Source of the DNA: Dipetalonema caudispina
Taxonomy: Eukaryota > Nematoda > Chromadorea > Rhabditida > Onchocercidae
Length of the DNA stretch: 51,047 bases
NCBI GenBank assembly: GCA_013365325.1
Contig: JABVXV010000398.1
Location: 1 to 51,047, forward strand
Direction of reading: 5' to 3'
A program made the translations under genes and the position numbers. Below are positions 37,465 to 50,067 of this stretch, one piece after another (the first letter of the stretch is position 1; every line of letters begins with the position of its first letter). The notes below the pieces were generated by a model. That model saw nothing but the letters and a program-made list of their open reading frames with translations, was not told the DNA's origin and ran no database searches.

Positions 37465-40400
37465 ATGTATAATGGCATTGGATTGCAAACAGCTCGTGGA
37501 TCGGGCACAAATGGATACGTGCAAGCTAATTTGGCCAATCTTTTGCTTTCGAAGGTTTCATTTTCTAAACTCTCAGTAGTTTTTTTGTAGCTTCTAACAT
37601 AGCATCATTTTGTCCTCATTAATTTTCATTGTAAAAGCATCGATAATTTCTTATCAAGATTGAACAGGCGCGTACGATGACGTTGTGATTGGTTTTACTG
37701 ATAGTTGCTTGAACTGTATCCATTTTCATTCTTTGATCATCTCTATTTATTTGCAAATTAACTAGTTGTTTTCCTGCCGCTCGACAGATTTTTGACAAGA
37801 TGGAACATGGGCAAGTAAAAGGTTGAAAACAAAAAATCCAAATAATTTTTTTTTTGTAGACCGCAGGGAATTTAACAGTTATGTAATTACATTCATTCTA
37901 GAAGAAATTTACCTTCAGAAACGAGTAGCATATAACTCGGAAGCTGATATTAAACGAGCCGAGGCTGAAATCAATAAACAGCCGAATAAAGAACTGTTGG
38001 AGCATAACCGGAAACGTCATATTGAATTGAAATGTGCTGATTTTGAAATGCTTATGGAAAATAAAGTAAGTTTATTCTAAAAATGTTGGTTTGAGAAGCT
38101 TTGCAAAACACTGCAGGCAATTTTTTTTTCAAAAAAAGAATGTTCCAGGAAGTAAATTTTTGATTCCTTTTGTCGTTTTATAATGAAAATTGATGACTAT
38201 CTTAAATACCTTGTTACGATTTAGCATAGAAAACGGCAGAGTAATATGATGCACAGTGAGATATATCGCCAAAACAGACTGAAAGCAGGTAATAATGAAG
38301 AGGCTTATTATTTCGAAGAGGCCTAGTTGTTGTGGGTTAGAAAATGCTATTTCGATAAATGTACTCTATTAAATAACCGGATAGTCTTTAAATTTGCAAT
38401 ATTTTTATGCATAATAAAACATTAAATAACAGAAATTCTCTTATATAAAGGGAATTTATCTTCTTTTACAACTTTTTTAGTTCCGAACTCAAAACTGGAC
38501 CATTTAAAAAGTTTTAAATTTCCACTATATGTGTCATAATTTCCAAATAATTTATTGTCAGTTCGTATCTTTTAGGAATTGGTTCCTTAGCTGGTTCTCA
38601 TCAGATTTAGGGAATGGTTTCTTAAGCATGGTAATTTCATGTGTCACTGATTTTCGAAATTTTCAGGGATTCGGTGAAGCTGAAATCCAGAAGAAAGTAA
38701 ATGAGTATCGGAAGCTTCTTCAAAGCCAAGTGGCGTCTGGAGAGCTAGACATAGATGCGGAAATGGACAGTCGTGATACGCATGTTCGTGCGAAGGCTGC
38801 TATAGAGAATCGTGACCGGATGCGTTCTGCACTTGGGATTAAAGACGATTTTATCGATGGGACATCTTTTGAAAAGTTTATTTTGAAATTTTTCTGTGTT
38901 CCCTTTTCTCATAAAAAAACTTCAAGTTTTGTGTAAGTTCCACAATGAAAATTGTATTCGCTGGCACAATCCACTTTAACTTCTTTCATCTTATTTTTGC
39001 GATATCATTAGCAGTATTGGTTGTTGAAGAAAGTTTTAGCTCGATTACGAATTTTTTTGTAGTTTGAGACGGTAGGATTGTTAGACCTGGACTGAAGACA
39101 CTTTATTGTGCTTTCCAGCCCACTGAAGGGTTTTTTTTTTCGAACGCGTCTGGGAAGAACCGGAACTAGACAACCTTGTGTAAACAAACTTAGGAGGAAA
39201 AAAATTAAAAGTACGTAGGATGTATATTGCATACAATAATTTGTTGATTTTCAGATTAAACAAAAGTGTTGACTTGAAAGTAAACGAAGGTGAAGAAGAC
39301 AGTGGCAAGAGGAAGAAAAAAAAGGGTGACGAAGTAAGTTCTTTTCCTTGGAAATTTTTTGTACATGTAATATTTCTTCCATAAAATATGCATTTGCATT
39401 TATATATCTTGGGTCAGAAAATCTTATCAGTAGCATTTGTTATTCCTACATTCGTGATAGATTTTTGATATAGTACTCAAGATTAAATTTGTTTTTGATG
39501 ATGACTCTTCTGATGAAAATTCTATTCTTGTATAGAGGCGTTCAAGTTAGTGTTTCTCAGATGAAAAAAAGTGGAAAAAGACGAAAGACAGCATCATCCT
39601 CGTCATCTTCCTCGTCGTCATCATCCGAGGAATCATCATCTGACGACTCTTCGGAATCCAGTTCAGATAGCGACGACAGTTCAACTAATTCAGTTGACGA
39701 ATCTAGCGAAAGTAATTCAAGTGAAGTATCAGAAGCTGAAGTACGAAAGAAAGTTAATGACACACCGCGTAATGAAAGGAATTTGTCGGAAAGGACCAGA
39801 GATTCGTAAGTTTTTTTCTCTTGTGAATATATTACTTTCAACTTTTACATTGCGATATGATTTTCTCATAATTTGTTTGTAGCTGACGACCATTTGATGC
39901 AGGACTGCTAAGTCTTAGACAGCAGTAATATTAATAGGTTCATCTCTATTTGAATACTTTGTTAAAGCAGATACCTTAAAGAATTCACTAACATTTATTA
40001 TTTCTTAACTGGTGTTACTTCTTATAATATTATTCTAGCAGACGTTCGCATCACCACGAAGTTCGACATTCCCGTGATCGACGTAATGATGATAATAGTA
40101 GTGGCTTTTCTGATCGTGAAAAGCGCCGTAGGCGTGATTCATCTGATTATTATGACCGTTCTCATCGTCATCAACGTCAGAGTGATAACCACTCTAACTA
40201 TCGAAGGTGGCCTTATTTCCACAATTTCGTTATTAAAATGAGCTATTACAATCTGCAATTGTTATGCTGAGAAATGTTATTATTGATTATTATTAACTTC
40301 TTCAACTTTATTTATCATCGCTCTGTTACTATTTCATCTTAAGTTTGTATTTCTGTAAGTAAACTTTTCTGATCAACTTACGAAATCTGTACTGTTAGTA

Positions 40401-40477
40401 TTTTTCCTTTGTTTCAATAATTTTTTGTGGATTACAGGTCTGGTCGATCACACGGATATGATGATGGACATTATTGA
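37465..40477 (+). CDS. rsr-2: RSR-2, SRRM2/Cwc21-type splicing factor
   Basis: Nuclear spliceosome-associated protein of the SRm300/SRRM2 family. Exons: 37465-37554, 37919-38065, 38667-38875, 39255-39333, 39561-39805, 40039-40206 and 40438-40477, all in phase, 325 residues. The start [20 protein letters not shown] is the family hallmark. Exons 2-3 form the Cwf21 domain ([41 protein letters not shown]). Exon 5 begins Lys-rich, then has a Ser run of 11 and an acidic Ser-rich segment. Exon 6 is RS/RD/RR-rich ([17 protein letters not shown]). The short last exon ends SHGYDDGHY. Exon 6 has a NAGNAG acceptor (TAGCAG). A longer form using 41747-42092 instead of the last exon would have 427 residues. 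Confidence 0.93.
38225..38326 (+). CDS. rsr-2: Candidate stop-bearing alternative exon in rsr-2 intron 2
   Basis: After a CGATTTAG acceptor, an open frame in phase with exon 2 reads [20 protein letters not shown] and then [12 protein letters not shown] to a TAG at 38324-38326. A donor (GCAG then GTAATA) at 38288 would make a 64-nt cassette. Splicing that to exon 3 creates an immediate TGA. Either use cuts the protein within the Cwf21 domain. It looks coding but is not part of the main product. Confidence 0.45.
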   Translation, partial: HRKRQSNMMHSEIYRQNRLKAGNNEEAYYFEEA

Positions 40478-40670
40478 AAAGAATCAACTGGAAACTGCAA
40501 TCAGAACGAATAAGAATTATAACAAAAATATATGTCCGGATAACTCTATATCAAACAATTGCAGATTGCTCATATTTCGCACTAAGCATATTTTTCATCC
40601 CACACGCCGACTTTATTCTCTGAAGGAAATACAAGAACATTTTTTAAATCAGATTGGTAGGTTCCGCAGA

Positions 40671-40676
40671 AATAAA
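40671..40676 (+). terminator. rsr-2: Candidate poly(A) signal of the short rsr-2 form
   Basis: AATAAA about 194 nt after the stop at 40475-40477. Another near-consensus lies at about 40816. Confidence 0.45.
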
Positions 40677-41091
40677 ACGGAAATCTTTTAATTTAGCGAT
40701 TAAAATTGTTCTTCAACCATGTATTGGTAAATTATCAATGGTTTCGGCCATTATTTGAGTAAGAATGATATTGTAATGATATATATTCTTTAGTTTTTTG
40801 TGATGTGTTTCCCATAAAATAAGGTTTTTGATACACAAAACTGTTCTGAAATGACTACCATTTAAAAGGGGCAGAACCCATAAAAAAGTTATGCTTATGT
40901 ATTTTATCTCATTTGTATAAATTTACTATCGACAGCCAAGCTGAAGTTATATAAATTTTAATTCTAAATGCGAAAGATAAATGCAAGCTCTTTTTTCACA
41001 CGTTCAGGAATAAACAGCAATGAAGTTCTTTGGTTCACAATACCAGAATCTAAAATCTTCAAATAACGAGAACTATTTCCTTTAGTTAACA

Positions 41092-41450
41092 TTAGTCGCA
41101 TTCATCAATTGGTTCACATAATGCAGATGAACGTTGATGATGTTGTTTCTTTCCAAAATCATCTGAGTGTTTACCAGTTCTTTCTGTCGATGACTGATTA
41201 CTACCTGAGGAATTACTACTTCCACTGGAGCGATAAGATCGTTTAATATCAGGGCTTTCGCTATTCTCTTCATCTTTCAAACTAAAATATCATTTTGACA
41301 ACGTCTAGTACGCAATCCTTCAGTTGTGCTTTCTGCGCTTTCAGAATCTTTGACACTTTCTGGACTTTCAAATTTCCTGGATCCGCACGCTGATGAAGTA
41401 CTTTGCATCTTACTCTTTTTTGGGGAATATGATCGTTTGTCACTCGACAT
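41092..41450 (-). CDS. Antisense RS-type ORF pair, unrecognised
   Basis: On the minus strand, inside the last rsr-2 intron of the long form. The first ORF starts MSSDKRSYSPKKSK at 41450 and is Ser/Glu/Lys-rich to a TGA at 41277-41279. A second frame, open from about 41283, reads SLKDEENSESPDIKRSYRSS and ends SALCEPIDECD with a TAA at 41092-41094. A TTTTAG acceptor sits at the junction, but no donor with the right phase and normal intron length is visible, so a frameshift is likely. It may be a separate small RS gene, a decayed inverted copy of RS-coding DNA, or chance low complexity. I do not assign a function. Confidence 0.3.
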
Positions 41451-41746
41451 TACATAAAAAATAACAAATATAAAACATGCTTTCAACACTTATTTAGCCA
41501 TTCAATTTAAGAATTCCCATTATCATTATCATAAACTTATGATCTATTCTCATTATAAAGCCGAACATCTTACGTCCTGAATCGTCTCGACGATGTTAAT
41601 CATCCCGTAGATCATTCGAGTGACATAATTTGGAAAAAAGGTGCAGTAATTCAATCTAGAATGTTTCATTAAGTATTTTGCTTAATTCCAAATGAAAGTA
41701 AGCAGGATTTTTGTTAACAGGTAATCAACGTCGAGGGCATATTTAG

Positions 41747-42092
41747 TGATGAGAAAAGGTATCACCGTGAGAAAGAAAAGCGTTCGTATCGCAGATATCA
41801 TGATTCTTCAGATTCAGATACTGACCTCAAACAAAAGCACGGTATAGCAGATCATAGTGATGATGAAGGCTGGAAACAATTGACGAGGCATAACTCGAAT
41901 GTAGAGGAGAAAAAAGGTCATTGGTCAAAATTGAGGAAAGTCATTCCAGACACAAAAAATACAAAATTAGAACCTGTATTGACTCCTCATTCCGGTACTA
42001 TATTCTCACAAAAAATTTCATCGATAGTATCATCATTCCTTGATGAATCGAATCGCAATACTAGAAATAAAACTTCAGTTTCGCTAGAATAG
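41747..42092 (+). CDS. rsr-2: Alternative RS-rich 3' exon of rsr-2
   Basis: A CATATTTAG acceptor at 41746 is in the right phase for exon 6 (ends phase 2). The exon reads DEKRYHREKEKRSYRRYHDS, continues with DSDTDLKQKHG and HSDDEGWKQL, and ends KTSVSLE with TAG at 42090-42092. Composition matches the RS/RD-rich exon 6. Joined to exons 1-6 it gives 427 codons plus stop with a closed frame, which I recall to be close to the length of C. elegans RSR-2. An upstream acceptor (AACAG at 41720) does not fit the phase. Confidence 0.55.
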
Positions 42093-42720
42093 TTTTACCA
42101 GAAAAACAATTCGTGGATAGCTTCGAGATGGACGTTGATGTTCGGGAATCGAAAACGAGAATCCATAGCTCCAATGAAGATGAAGAAAAGTGGAACGAAG
42201 CTCAGACCATGAACAGTCGTGAACTTCAATCAAAGATCGTCATGATACTCCAGAATCTGAAGATGGAAGCAGAAGCAGTTCTAGTTCTAATGATGAATTC
42301 TTACATCATTCAGATAGTACTTGTAGTACCATACAACATCGAATGGCGGTAGAGCTGAAAATATCTGGAATGGAAATTCAGATGAGGTACACTCTTACAA
42401 CAATAGACCAGAGGAAGAAGTTGGAAGTTTCGAGAAGATTCACACTGTGCGAGTTCTGATTCTGATAAGCCTATCCGAAAGCACAGATCACGTAGAGATT
42501 CTAATAATGAAGACAACTGCAAACGACATCAAAAGGTTTAGATCATCATTCATACGAGAATAGAATCTGATCATGACGGTTCGAAATCTTACACCATGAT
42601 TTAGATAATTTTCGCAAGCACAAAAGATATCATACAGAATCAAATGAATTCAAATTTCACTGTTCGGAAAGTCATTAATCCAGACGTTAGGGCAACCATC
42701 GTTCGGTTCCTAATGATTTC
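42093..42720 (+). pseudogene. Decaying RS-domain sequence
   Basis: Directly after the long rsr-2 exon, RS-type sequence continues in changing frames: DEEKWNEAQ, then HDTPESEDGSRSSSSSNDE in another frame, then SDSDKPIRKHRSRRDSNNED in a third. Each is broken by stops, and no splice sites restore one frame. This looks like former RS-coding DNA with indels, or very distant 3' UTR of rsr-2. Confidence 0.45.
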
Positions 42721-44599
42721 TGTTTGAAGATTTTTTTTTTTTTTTTTTTTAGCAATGGAAAGAATAACTCTTGGAAAATGTTAACGGTAAAAGTTTGAGA
42801 CTTTTCGATTAGTTTCTTCTTCAATCATTTATTGCAATTTCCCATTTTGTAATTCATTGATTTTATTCTGATCAATTTTCATTTGTTTTTTATTTGTTGC
42901 ATTTGTATTTCATGAGAAATTTGTTATGAATGATTCATTTGTTGCTTCAATCATCAATTTTTGCTTAATGTTTATAAAATTATCATATCAATTTAAAGAT
43001 ATCTCAATGTTATTTGATAATTAATGAAATATATGATAGTTGAGCATTATTTGTTACAGATATCACATTTATCATTTTGTATTAACAGAGTAGTTTTCTT
43101 GTTTGAGAATTCTCATCGATAGATTACATTCAGATAAGAATTCATAAGCAGAAATATACTTTTGCTAGCGTTAATTTTAACGTATTGTTGATGAAAGAAT
43201 TGTTTAGTTAGCAGTTGAATGATAAAATTTTAAGATTTTTTTTCCTTTTTTTCTTTTTTTTTTTTTTTTTTGTATATTTAATTGTGTAGTTTTTATCTGA
43301 CGAAACATCTCTCAAAAGTATCAATTTGATTGCAAAATGAAGTCAAAAATGTTGGTAGCATTTATAAGATGATACATGCAAAATTCAAAATGATCGATAT
43401 TACATTCCGGCATAAATACCGGAATGTAATTGGAAATATGTTAAAGCAAGCGAAATTCTTAACTCCCTCTTAGTAGTTGTAATTCTATAGAATTTTTCTC
43501 ATTCTTTGACATTATACAATGTTATAGACCTTTCCAATTGTTGTGTTTCTCAGATCAAACATTATACAATGGAATCATTATTATTCATTCATTCATTTGA
43601 ACAAATTTGTAAATTCATGAAGGTTAAAGGTTAGGACTAATCCTCAATGGATAGTTTAATTGTAAAATTACTGTAGAATCAGAAAAGTATATAGCTGATC
43701 TATGAACGCCATTATTAGTGATTTAAGTCCAATAATAATAATATTAATAAAATTGAATTAAATTTACTAATATTATTTGAATGAAAATTCCTGGATAGTT
43801 TTTCTTTTCGTCTTTTGTTTTTTTTTTTTCTTTTTTTTGGAAATATAATTTTTATACAGAAATTCAAGAATTTATTGAAAATTAACGATGCAACATCACA
43901 ATACACAAATTTCATCAAATTCACATATCACAAACATTGTACAAAAAAAGAATTGTGTTATGAGAAAAAATGTTATCAATTAATTTCTAGAATTTTATTA
44001 TCTTCTAGTAATAGAATCCATGTAATTGTCATAAAGTTGTTTCCTTCATACATATTTGGGAATACTTCAAGAATTAAATTTTATAACTAAATAAATTAAC
44101 TAGCTTCAAAAAAAAAATTTGCGAGAGAATTTGTACGATTTCAAATTTTACAATCTGTTAAAGACAGTAATCGAAATCTTGCATGGATAGCATAAATAAA
44201 GCAAACGATATTGACAGAAGTGTTATTTGGATTTGTAATAATGTGAAAATTTATATCATCGAAAACATGAATCTTTCAAAAAAAGGGCTGAAGATTTTGT
44301 TGAAAAAAAAAAAACGAAAAAATCTGAAATGTGAAATTTTTGACTGAATTTATCAACAATGAATTTTTTAACAAAATGTGGTACTTCACAAAAGGATGGA
44401 AATCTACGAAATAATCTTTTAACAAATTTTATACTGAAATTGTTTAAATTGTACAAGCATAGAAAATCTTATTTACTCTACTACGTTTTAATGTAATTTT
44501 TCATGTCACAAAAAAAGTATGATACATTTTAGAAATTTAGATTCATATTTCTATATCAATCACTTTAACGATATTGTGTTGCTTCTTGTTTTTTCAAAA
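42721..44599. other. AT-rich intergenic DNA between convergent genes
   Basis: Lies between the 3' ends of rsr-2 (plus) and bestrophin (minus). Long T runs near 42731 and 43250. No gene is supported. ORFs at 43715-43924, 43815-44090 and 44256-44456 are AT-driven. A perfect hairpin is annotated separately. Confidence 0.6.
43399..43430. repeat. Perfect 12-bp inverted repeat (hairpin)
   Basis: attacattccgg (43399-43410), an 8-base loop cataaata, then ccggaatgtaat (43419-43430). The arms are perfectly complementary and contain GC pairs unusual for the surroundings. Confidence 0.9.
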
Positions 44600-45684
44600 T
44601 TAGAAACGCATGAATTTCAAATGTCCGGTAGTGGAAATATTCCATACCGTATCTCTAGCAGTAGATATTTGATCACTGCAACTACTTGTAATAGTTTCAG
44701 GAAATTCTCCACCTACTGGTGCAACTTCCATTGTTGAAGCATGAGCTGATAGTATTGGTGATTTGTCTTCCGCTTGACTGTCTTCCTAAAAAAAAGAGAA
44801 AAATTAAATAAATATGAATAAATTTCGTTTTTGGGAAAAAATATCTATAATATTTAAGAATTAAAGAAAAGTTAATCTTTTTTTTTGAATAGTAAAAATA
44901 ATAAGTTAGCATTTGATTGGATTATATTTATTATTATTATTATTGCTATTGCAAAAAAAAAGAAGTCGAAAACGATCTTAATTACAGGTAAACATTTTAA
45001 TTTTCTATAATTTATTGCGAAAGTATTTTAATTTTTTTTTACTTTTTCTAGTCCGATCATTTAATATTTCGGTAATGCTGTAATTACATGCATAAATATC
45101 AACATATTTTTTCAAGTCTCTCGAAAAAGTATAAAACAAAGTGAATCATAAAAAAATTCAATTTACTTTGTCAAATAATTGAATTGTTGATACTTCGGAT
45201 AAACCATTACTTGTTATTAAACAGCAATGTTTTAGTAAATTACTGAAATTTTCCTGAGAATGATATGTTTATTTCCAGTAAAAAATATGTTTATGCATTA
45301 TTTTGATATTATCTGCTATTTCTATTGCAATTAATGATAAGATTTATATAAATTTTGAAGAGTAAAAAAATGTTAAGGTATAATATGAAATAATCGATGA
45401 TATATATTTACCTCATCATCACCATCATAATTATTTTTTTTTGAATTCATTGAATTATTTTTTTCTTCCACTTGCATCATTTCATTTCCAATTTTATTCA
45501 TTTTCTTTCGTAATTTTCGTCCTTTTCTTTTCAAATGTCTATTTTGTAATCTTTTATTATCACTCTCATCGTTTGCTGTTGGAGAATGTCTGGAAATACT
45601 ATCACATCCGTAATTTTGCTTTCGGCATTCATCCTCTTCATGAAGGATACTTAACTCATGGCGTTCATGTCCCTGTTGTTGCCG

Positions 45685-45725
<41 letters not shown>

Positions 45726-48700
45726 GCTGTTGCTGTGATAGTGGTGGTGGTAGTGGTGGTAATGGTGCTGGCGATGAGTTATGATTGTCTAAAATTTATA
45801 AATTATTTTGTTAAGTAAAAAAGAAAAAATTTTTTGCAATAAGTGCTATTCAATATCAAAACAGTTAAGTTAAATTTTTAATTTTATTATTTTTCGTACG
45901 GAACAAAATGGAATGAATTGTAAATGAATTCGTTATCAATCATCAAATTCATTTGTAAGAATATTGTTCTAAAAGTATTTGTTTTCAACTATTTGAAATA
46001 ATACTTGTTTTAATGTTTGCTTCGTCTAATACAGGATATTCAGCATCAGTTACAGATTCTACACGTGATGCAAGATATGACAGCCGCCGTTTGAATGCAT
46101 TACGTAAACCACTTACTCTCATACTTAACGTGGAACTTCGTCTGAATTTGCTTCAATATAAAAATGATAATAGTAAGTCACTTTTTTGTTGTGGAAATTG
46201 ATTGCTATCAATAGAAACAATTAATAATTATCGGATAAAATAAATGAAATATCAAGTGAAAAATATATTGCCATTAACAATAATGGAAATTTGACGATTT
46301 CATATTTTGTAATCTTATAAGAATAAAATTAACAGTTTTAAAGTAAAGTGAAAAATATATTCCTGGATCACAATCAATATCCTAACCAAGGTCTAAGCAT
46401 TTAAAATGCTCTAATAGCCTATACTATGTTAAACAGTAATAGGCTTATGCTACGATATCCATAAATCTCAATAAAATGTATATAATTTGATCATTTTAAT
46501 ATTTTGGTTGTGATGAAATTTTAAAAACAAGAGATTTTTCATCATTTGAAAATTTACATATATTACTATTGCTGTTTAAAATAATTAGTAAATTATTTTA
46601 CCTTCCAGCATCATATTCGCTACTTGGAAGATCACTGTCTGAATTTTGACGTAGCATATCTTTCATTATCATTTGCGTACTTCTTCTTCGACTAAAATTT
46701 GAAATTTATGATTTGCCAAGTGGGAAAGTTTTAAATTGGAAAGAAGATGGAAAAGTAAGCATTTAATTTAGTCATTGAAGAAGAAAAAATTATGAACAGA
46801 TTATTTTAGCAATCATTAGAGCATCACAGAATTCTGAAACATTTTGACAAAAATGAGGAAATATAAGATTGAAGTCATTACAACCCAAATTTTGTTATTT
46901 GAAGTTAAATTTCATAAATTAGGAAAAAACAAATGATGGAATTACCTTGTTTTGTAAATTTAGAAATTCAACGAAAAAATTCTACATAAAATTCAGATTT
47001 AATTTAATTAATCTTTTAAGGATTTGAAATACATATTGGTGTTTGAAACTGATCCAGTTTGTGGATTGTATCGTTCGTTGACCGCATCAACACTATACAT
47101 CGGTTCCGGCGTCTTCAACAACCAGAATTGATCCTTAATCAATGGTGGCTCCCATGTTTGATCTGCTATTGCCATGCCAATCTATGGTGATTAGAATATA
47201 ATATACAATATTATTATGATTATTTTTTCTTTAAAGAGGAAAGTTTGAAGGTCAAAAATTTAAGTTTGAAAAAAAAAGAGATCAAAGAAATCAAACATGC
47301 ATGTGCAAAAAAGTTTATAGAATATTTAGATATACTATTGAAAACAATGTTAACATTTATACATTTATATTAGTATTAGATTTACTCAATATATTAAATT
47401 AAATCTTTATATATGTACATATCTAAAATACAAATGTGTTGAAGCATACCTGCAAATTACGATCGATAAGCCAATTAATTTCCAGATCATCATCATCATC
47501 ACCGAATGGATTCATTAAAACTTCGGCAACTTTCATCCAACCCATATAAAATATAAATTGACACATTGATATGAACGGGATATGCGTGTTAACCTCAAAA
47601 ATATTTGTGTTAATTAATTAGTTAATTAATTAATTTATTTTTCAACGACAATATTAACTTATTTTTCACCTTTTAAGCTGCAATTAAATGTGCAATCACA
47701 ATGACTACGATAATATCAATAATATGAATGATTTGAATTAATCTAATTAATATCTTTGTTGATTTGAATTAATCTAATTAGTATCATTGGTGTGTTATCC
47801 ACTGTAAGGAATTAATATTTGAAATATTTATTTAATTACTCCATAACAAAGCCTAAAGTTATCATAAATAAATAGTAAATTATAAATTTTATTCGATTTC
47901 ATTAAAAAAATAATATATTCTAAAAAATCCTTTGGAAAGAAATGTTAATTTCATGCATATATACTTAAAATGAATCGAACTATATATAAAATTACATATC
48001 CTACATAAATATATAGTTTAAAATAAATTATTTCCTTTTGTTTTATAATACTTTACTCTTTATTGAAAGCTTAAGTAATCACAAATTGCACATTTTACGC
48101 TTTATTTGAAATATTTGATAATTTAAAAAAAAAAAAAAAAAAACAAAAATGAAATGAAAAAGACAAACTGTATCGACGTAATTTGCATCAGGTGATGGTG
48201 CAATATTTTGATGTCCCATTAATGCAAGGAAAAAATATAATCGAACAGTTAGACACATTACTTGTGAATAAACCAATGGTATTGGTACCCAATCATTGAT
48301 AATTAATTGTGCTAATTGTGATCGAAAAACTTCTATTATCTAAAATTAATAATTTCATTCAAATAAATTGTTAAAGAAAAAAAAAAAAAAAATTTTCTAC
48401 TTATTCCTTCTTTCTTTTACTTTTTTTTTTTTTTTTATAAATTTTACATGAAAAATATCTTGTAGTGCTTGTGGAGTATCAATGCGCTTTTCTCGTCGTG
48501 CTCGTCGTGCTAATCCCAATGCCCAATGAATTGGTACCCAATATTTCCGATTTTTTGAATCAATTGCATTAAATTGTATTAATTCAACCTCTGTTATATA
48601 ACCTGAAAATTTGTAAAAAAGAAGGAAAAAATTAAATTACGAAAAAATTTAGTTTTAATAAGATTTTTAAAAAAGAAAAGTATGATTTTAACAAAATTAA

Positions 48701-50036
48701 AAATTACTAATTTGCATATTTTATAAATTATTCATTTATTAATGCTCATTGGTTTAATATTTTCCTTTATTATTAATTAGTACTACAAAAATATCGATTT
48801 TTCGAAAAAAAAAAAAAGAAAGGAACGACCAATTAAATGAACTATTTGTTGAGTTGTTTGTTCCATTAATTAAGCAATCAATAATTTCAACTGTATTTAA
48901 ATACCATATAATTGGTAAGTATTTTTTCAATTTGTTTAGAAACATTATTTTGTGAATATTTTTTTTTTGTTAATTGTTCAACCATTATTTTTGTCGTTTT
49001 AGTTATTAATAGTTTTGCAATATTTCATAAATAAATTGTAAACAATTAAAAATTAGTTGAACTAATTTGCAATTTTTACAATGAATTGCAAATAATTAAT
49101 AATTTACCAGCTGTTACTAATGTTTCTAATGAAGGAAATCTTCGACGTATCACTTCACTGATATCACGATATACAAGTACCTTAAAAAATAAAGGACAAT
49201 AAAAATTTATAGAATATAAATCAATTTGGATATGTATGATAGAAATTAAATTATAAAACTAAGAAAGTGGGAGAATGCTAATATTTAATTTTCAAATTAT
49301 TTATGATAATGGATGATTGCTACAATAAACTAAGCAAAAAAAATAATGATTTGAATTTCTTCGTTTATTATCGGATAATTTATAGCATTTTAAAAATTGT
49401 CAATTAGAAAAATTTGCAACATTTTAAGAATAATCAATTGAAACAATTTATAGCATTAAAAATTAAGAAGTATAGTATGATATGTTACATTTGTTGCTAT
49501 TTTATAATAATGAAAAAAATATTTTGCATTTTTTTAGTCACAGATTTTTATAAATTCACAAAAATTTTTTTTTTTAAATCCTTAACAGTTTAACATAATT
49601 TTTCATATACCTGATAAAAAAGTAAGTAACGAATTAAATTGCGTCGTAACAATCGAGCATGATCATCGTTACCAGAAATATATTTGCATATTTGTAAAGC
49701 TGGTCTATAAAATGTTATTAATTCCATCATTCATCCCTTTCTTTATAGCTATATCTAGCCATAAATAATTTACTACTCGCTAATTACTATGAGATTTACA
49801 AAAAACTAATTTCTGTTTTTCTTTTTTTTTTTTTTTCTTGATAAACTGTTATTCAATAACTTAATAATTTGAACAAACAGTGTTATAAAGTGCAAAAAAT
49901 TATTTTATTGAAAGAAAAATATTACGTATTTACTTAACTGGAATATGAAATAAATTAAGATATTTCCTATTATAGCATTGCTTTTATCAAGTAATTAATA
50001 AATAATTATTCAAGTGAATTACTTTATTCAGTTCAC

Positions 50037-50067
<31 letters not shown>

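Noticed and set aside
39557..39841. Minus-strand Ser/Leu/Asp-rich ORF
   Set aside because: Antisense of the serine-run exon of rsr-2. The repeat composition keeps both strands open.
45441..45818. Plus-strand 125-codon ORF with a long valine run
   Set aside because: Antisense reading of the bestrophin polyglutamine exon.
46013..46201. Plus-strand 62-codon ORF
   Set aside because: Antisense of bestrophin exon 46141-46005, which joins its neighbours in phase on the minus strand.
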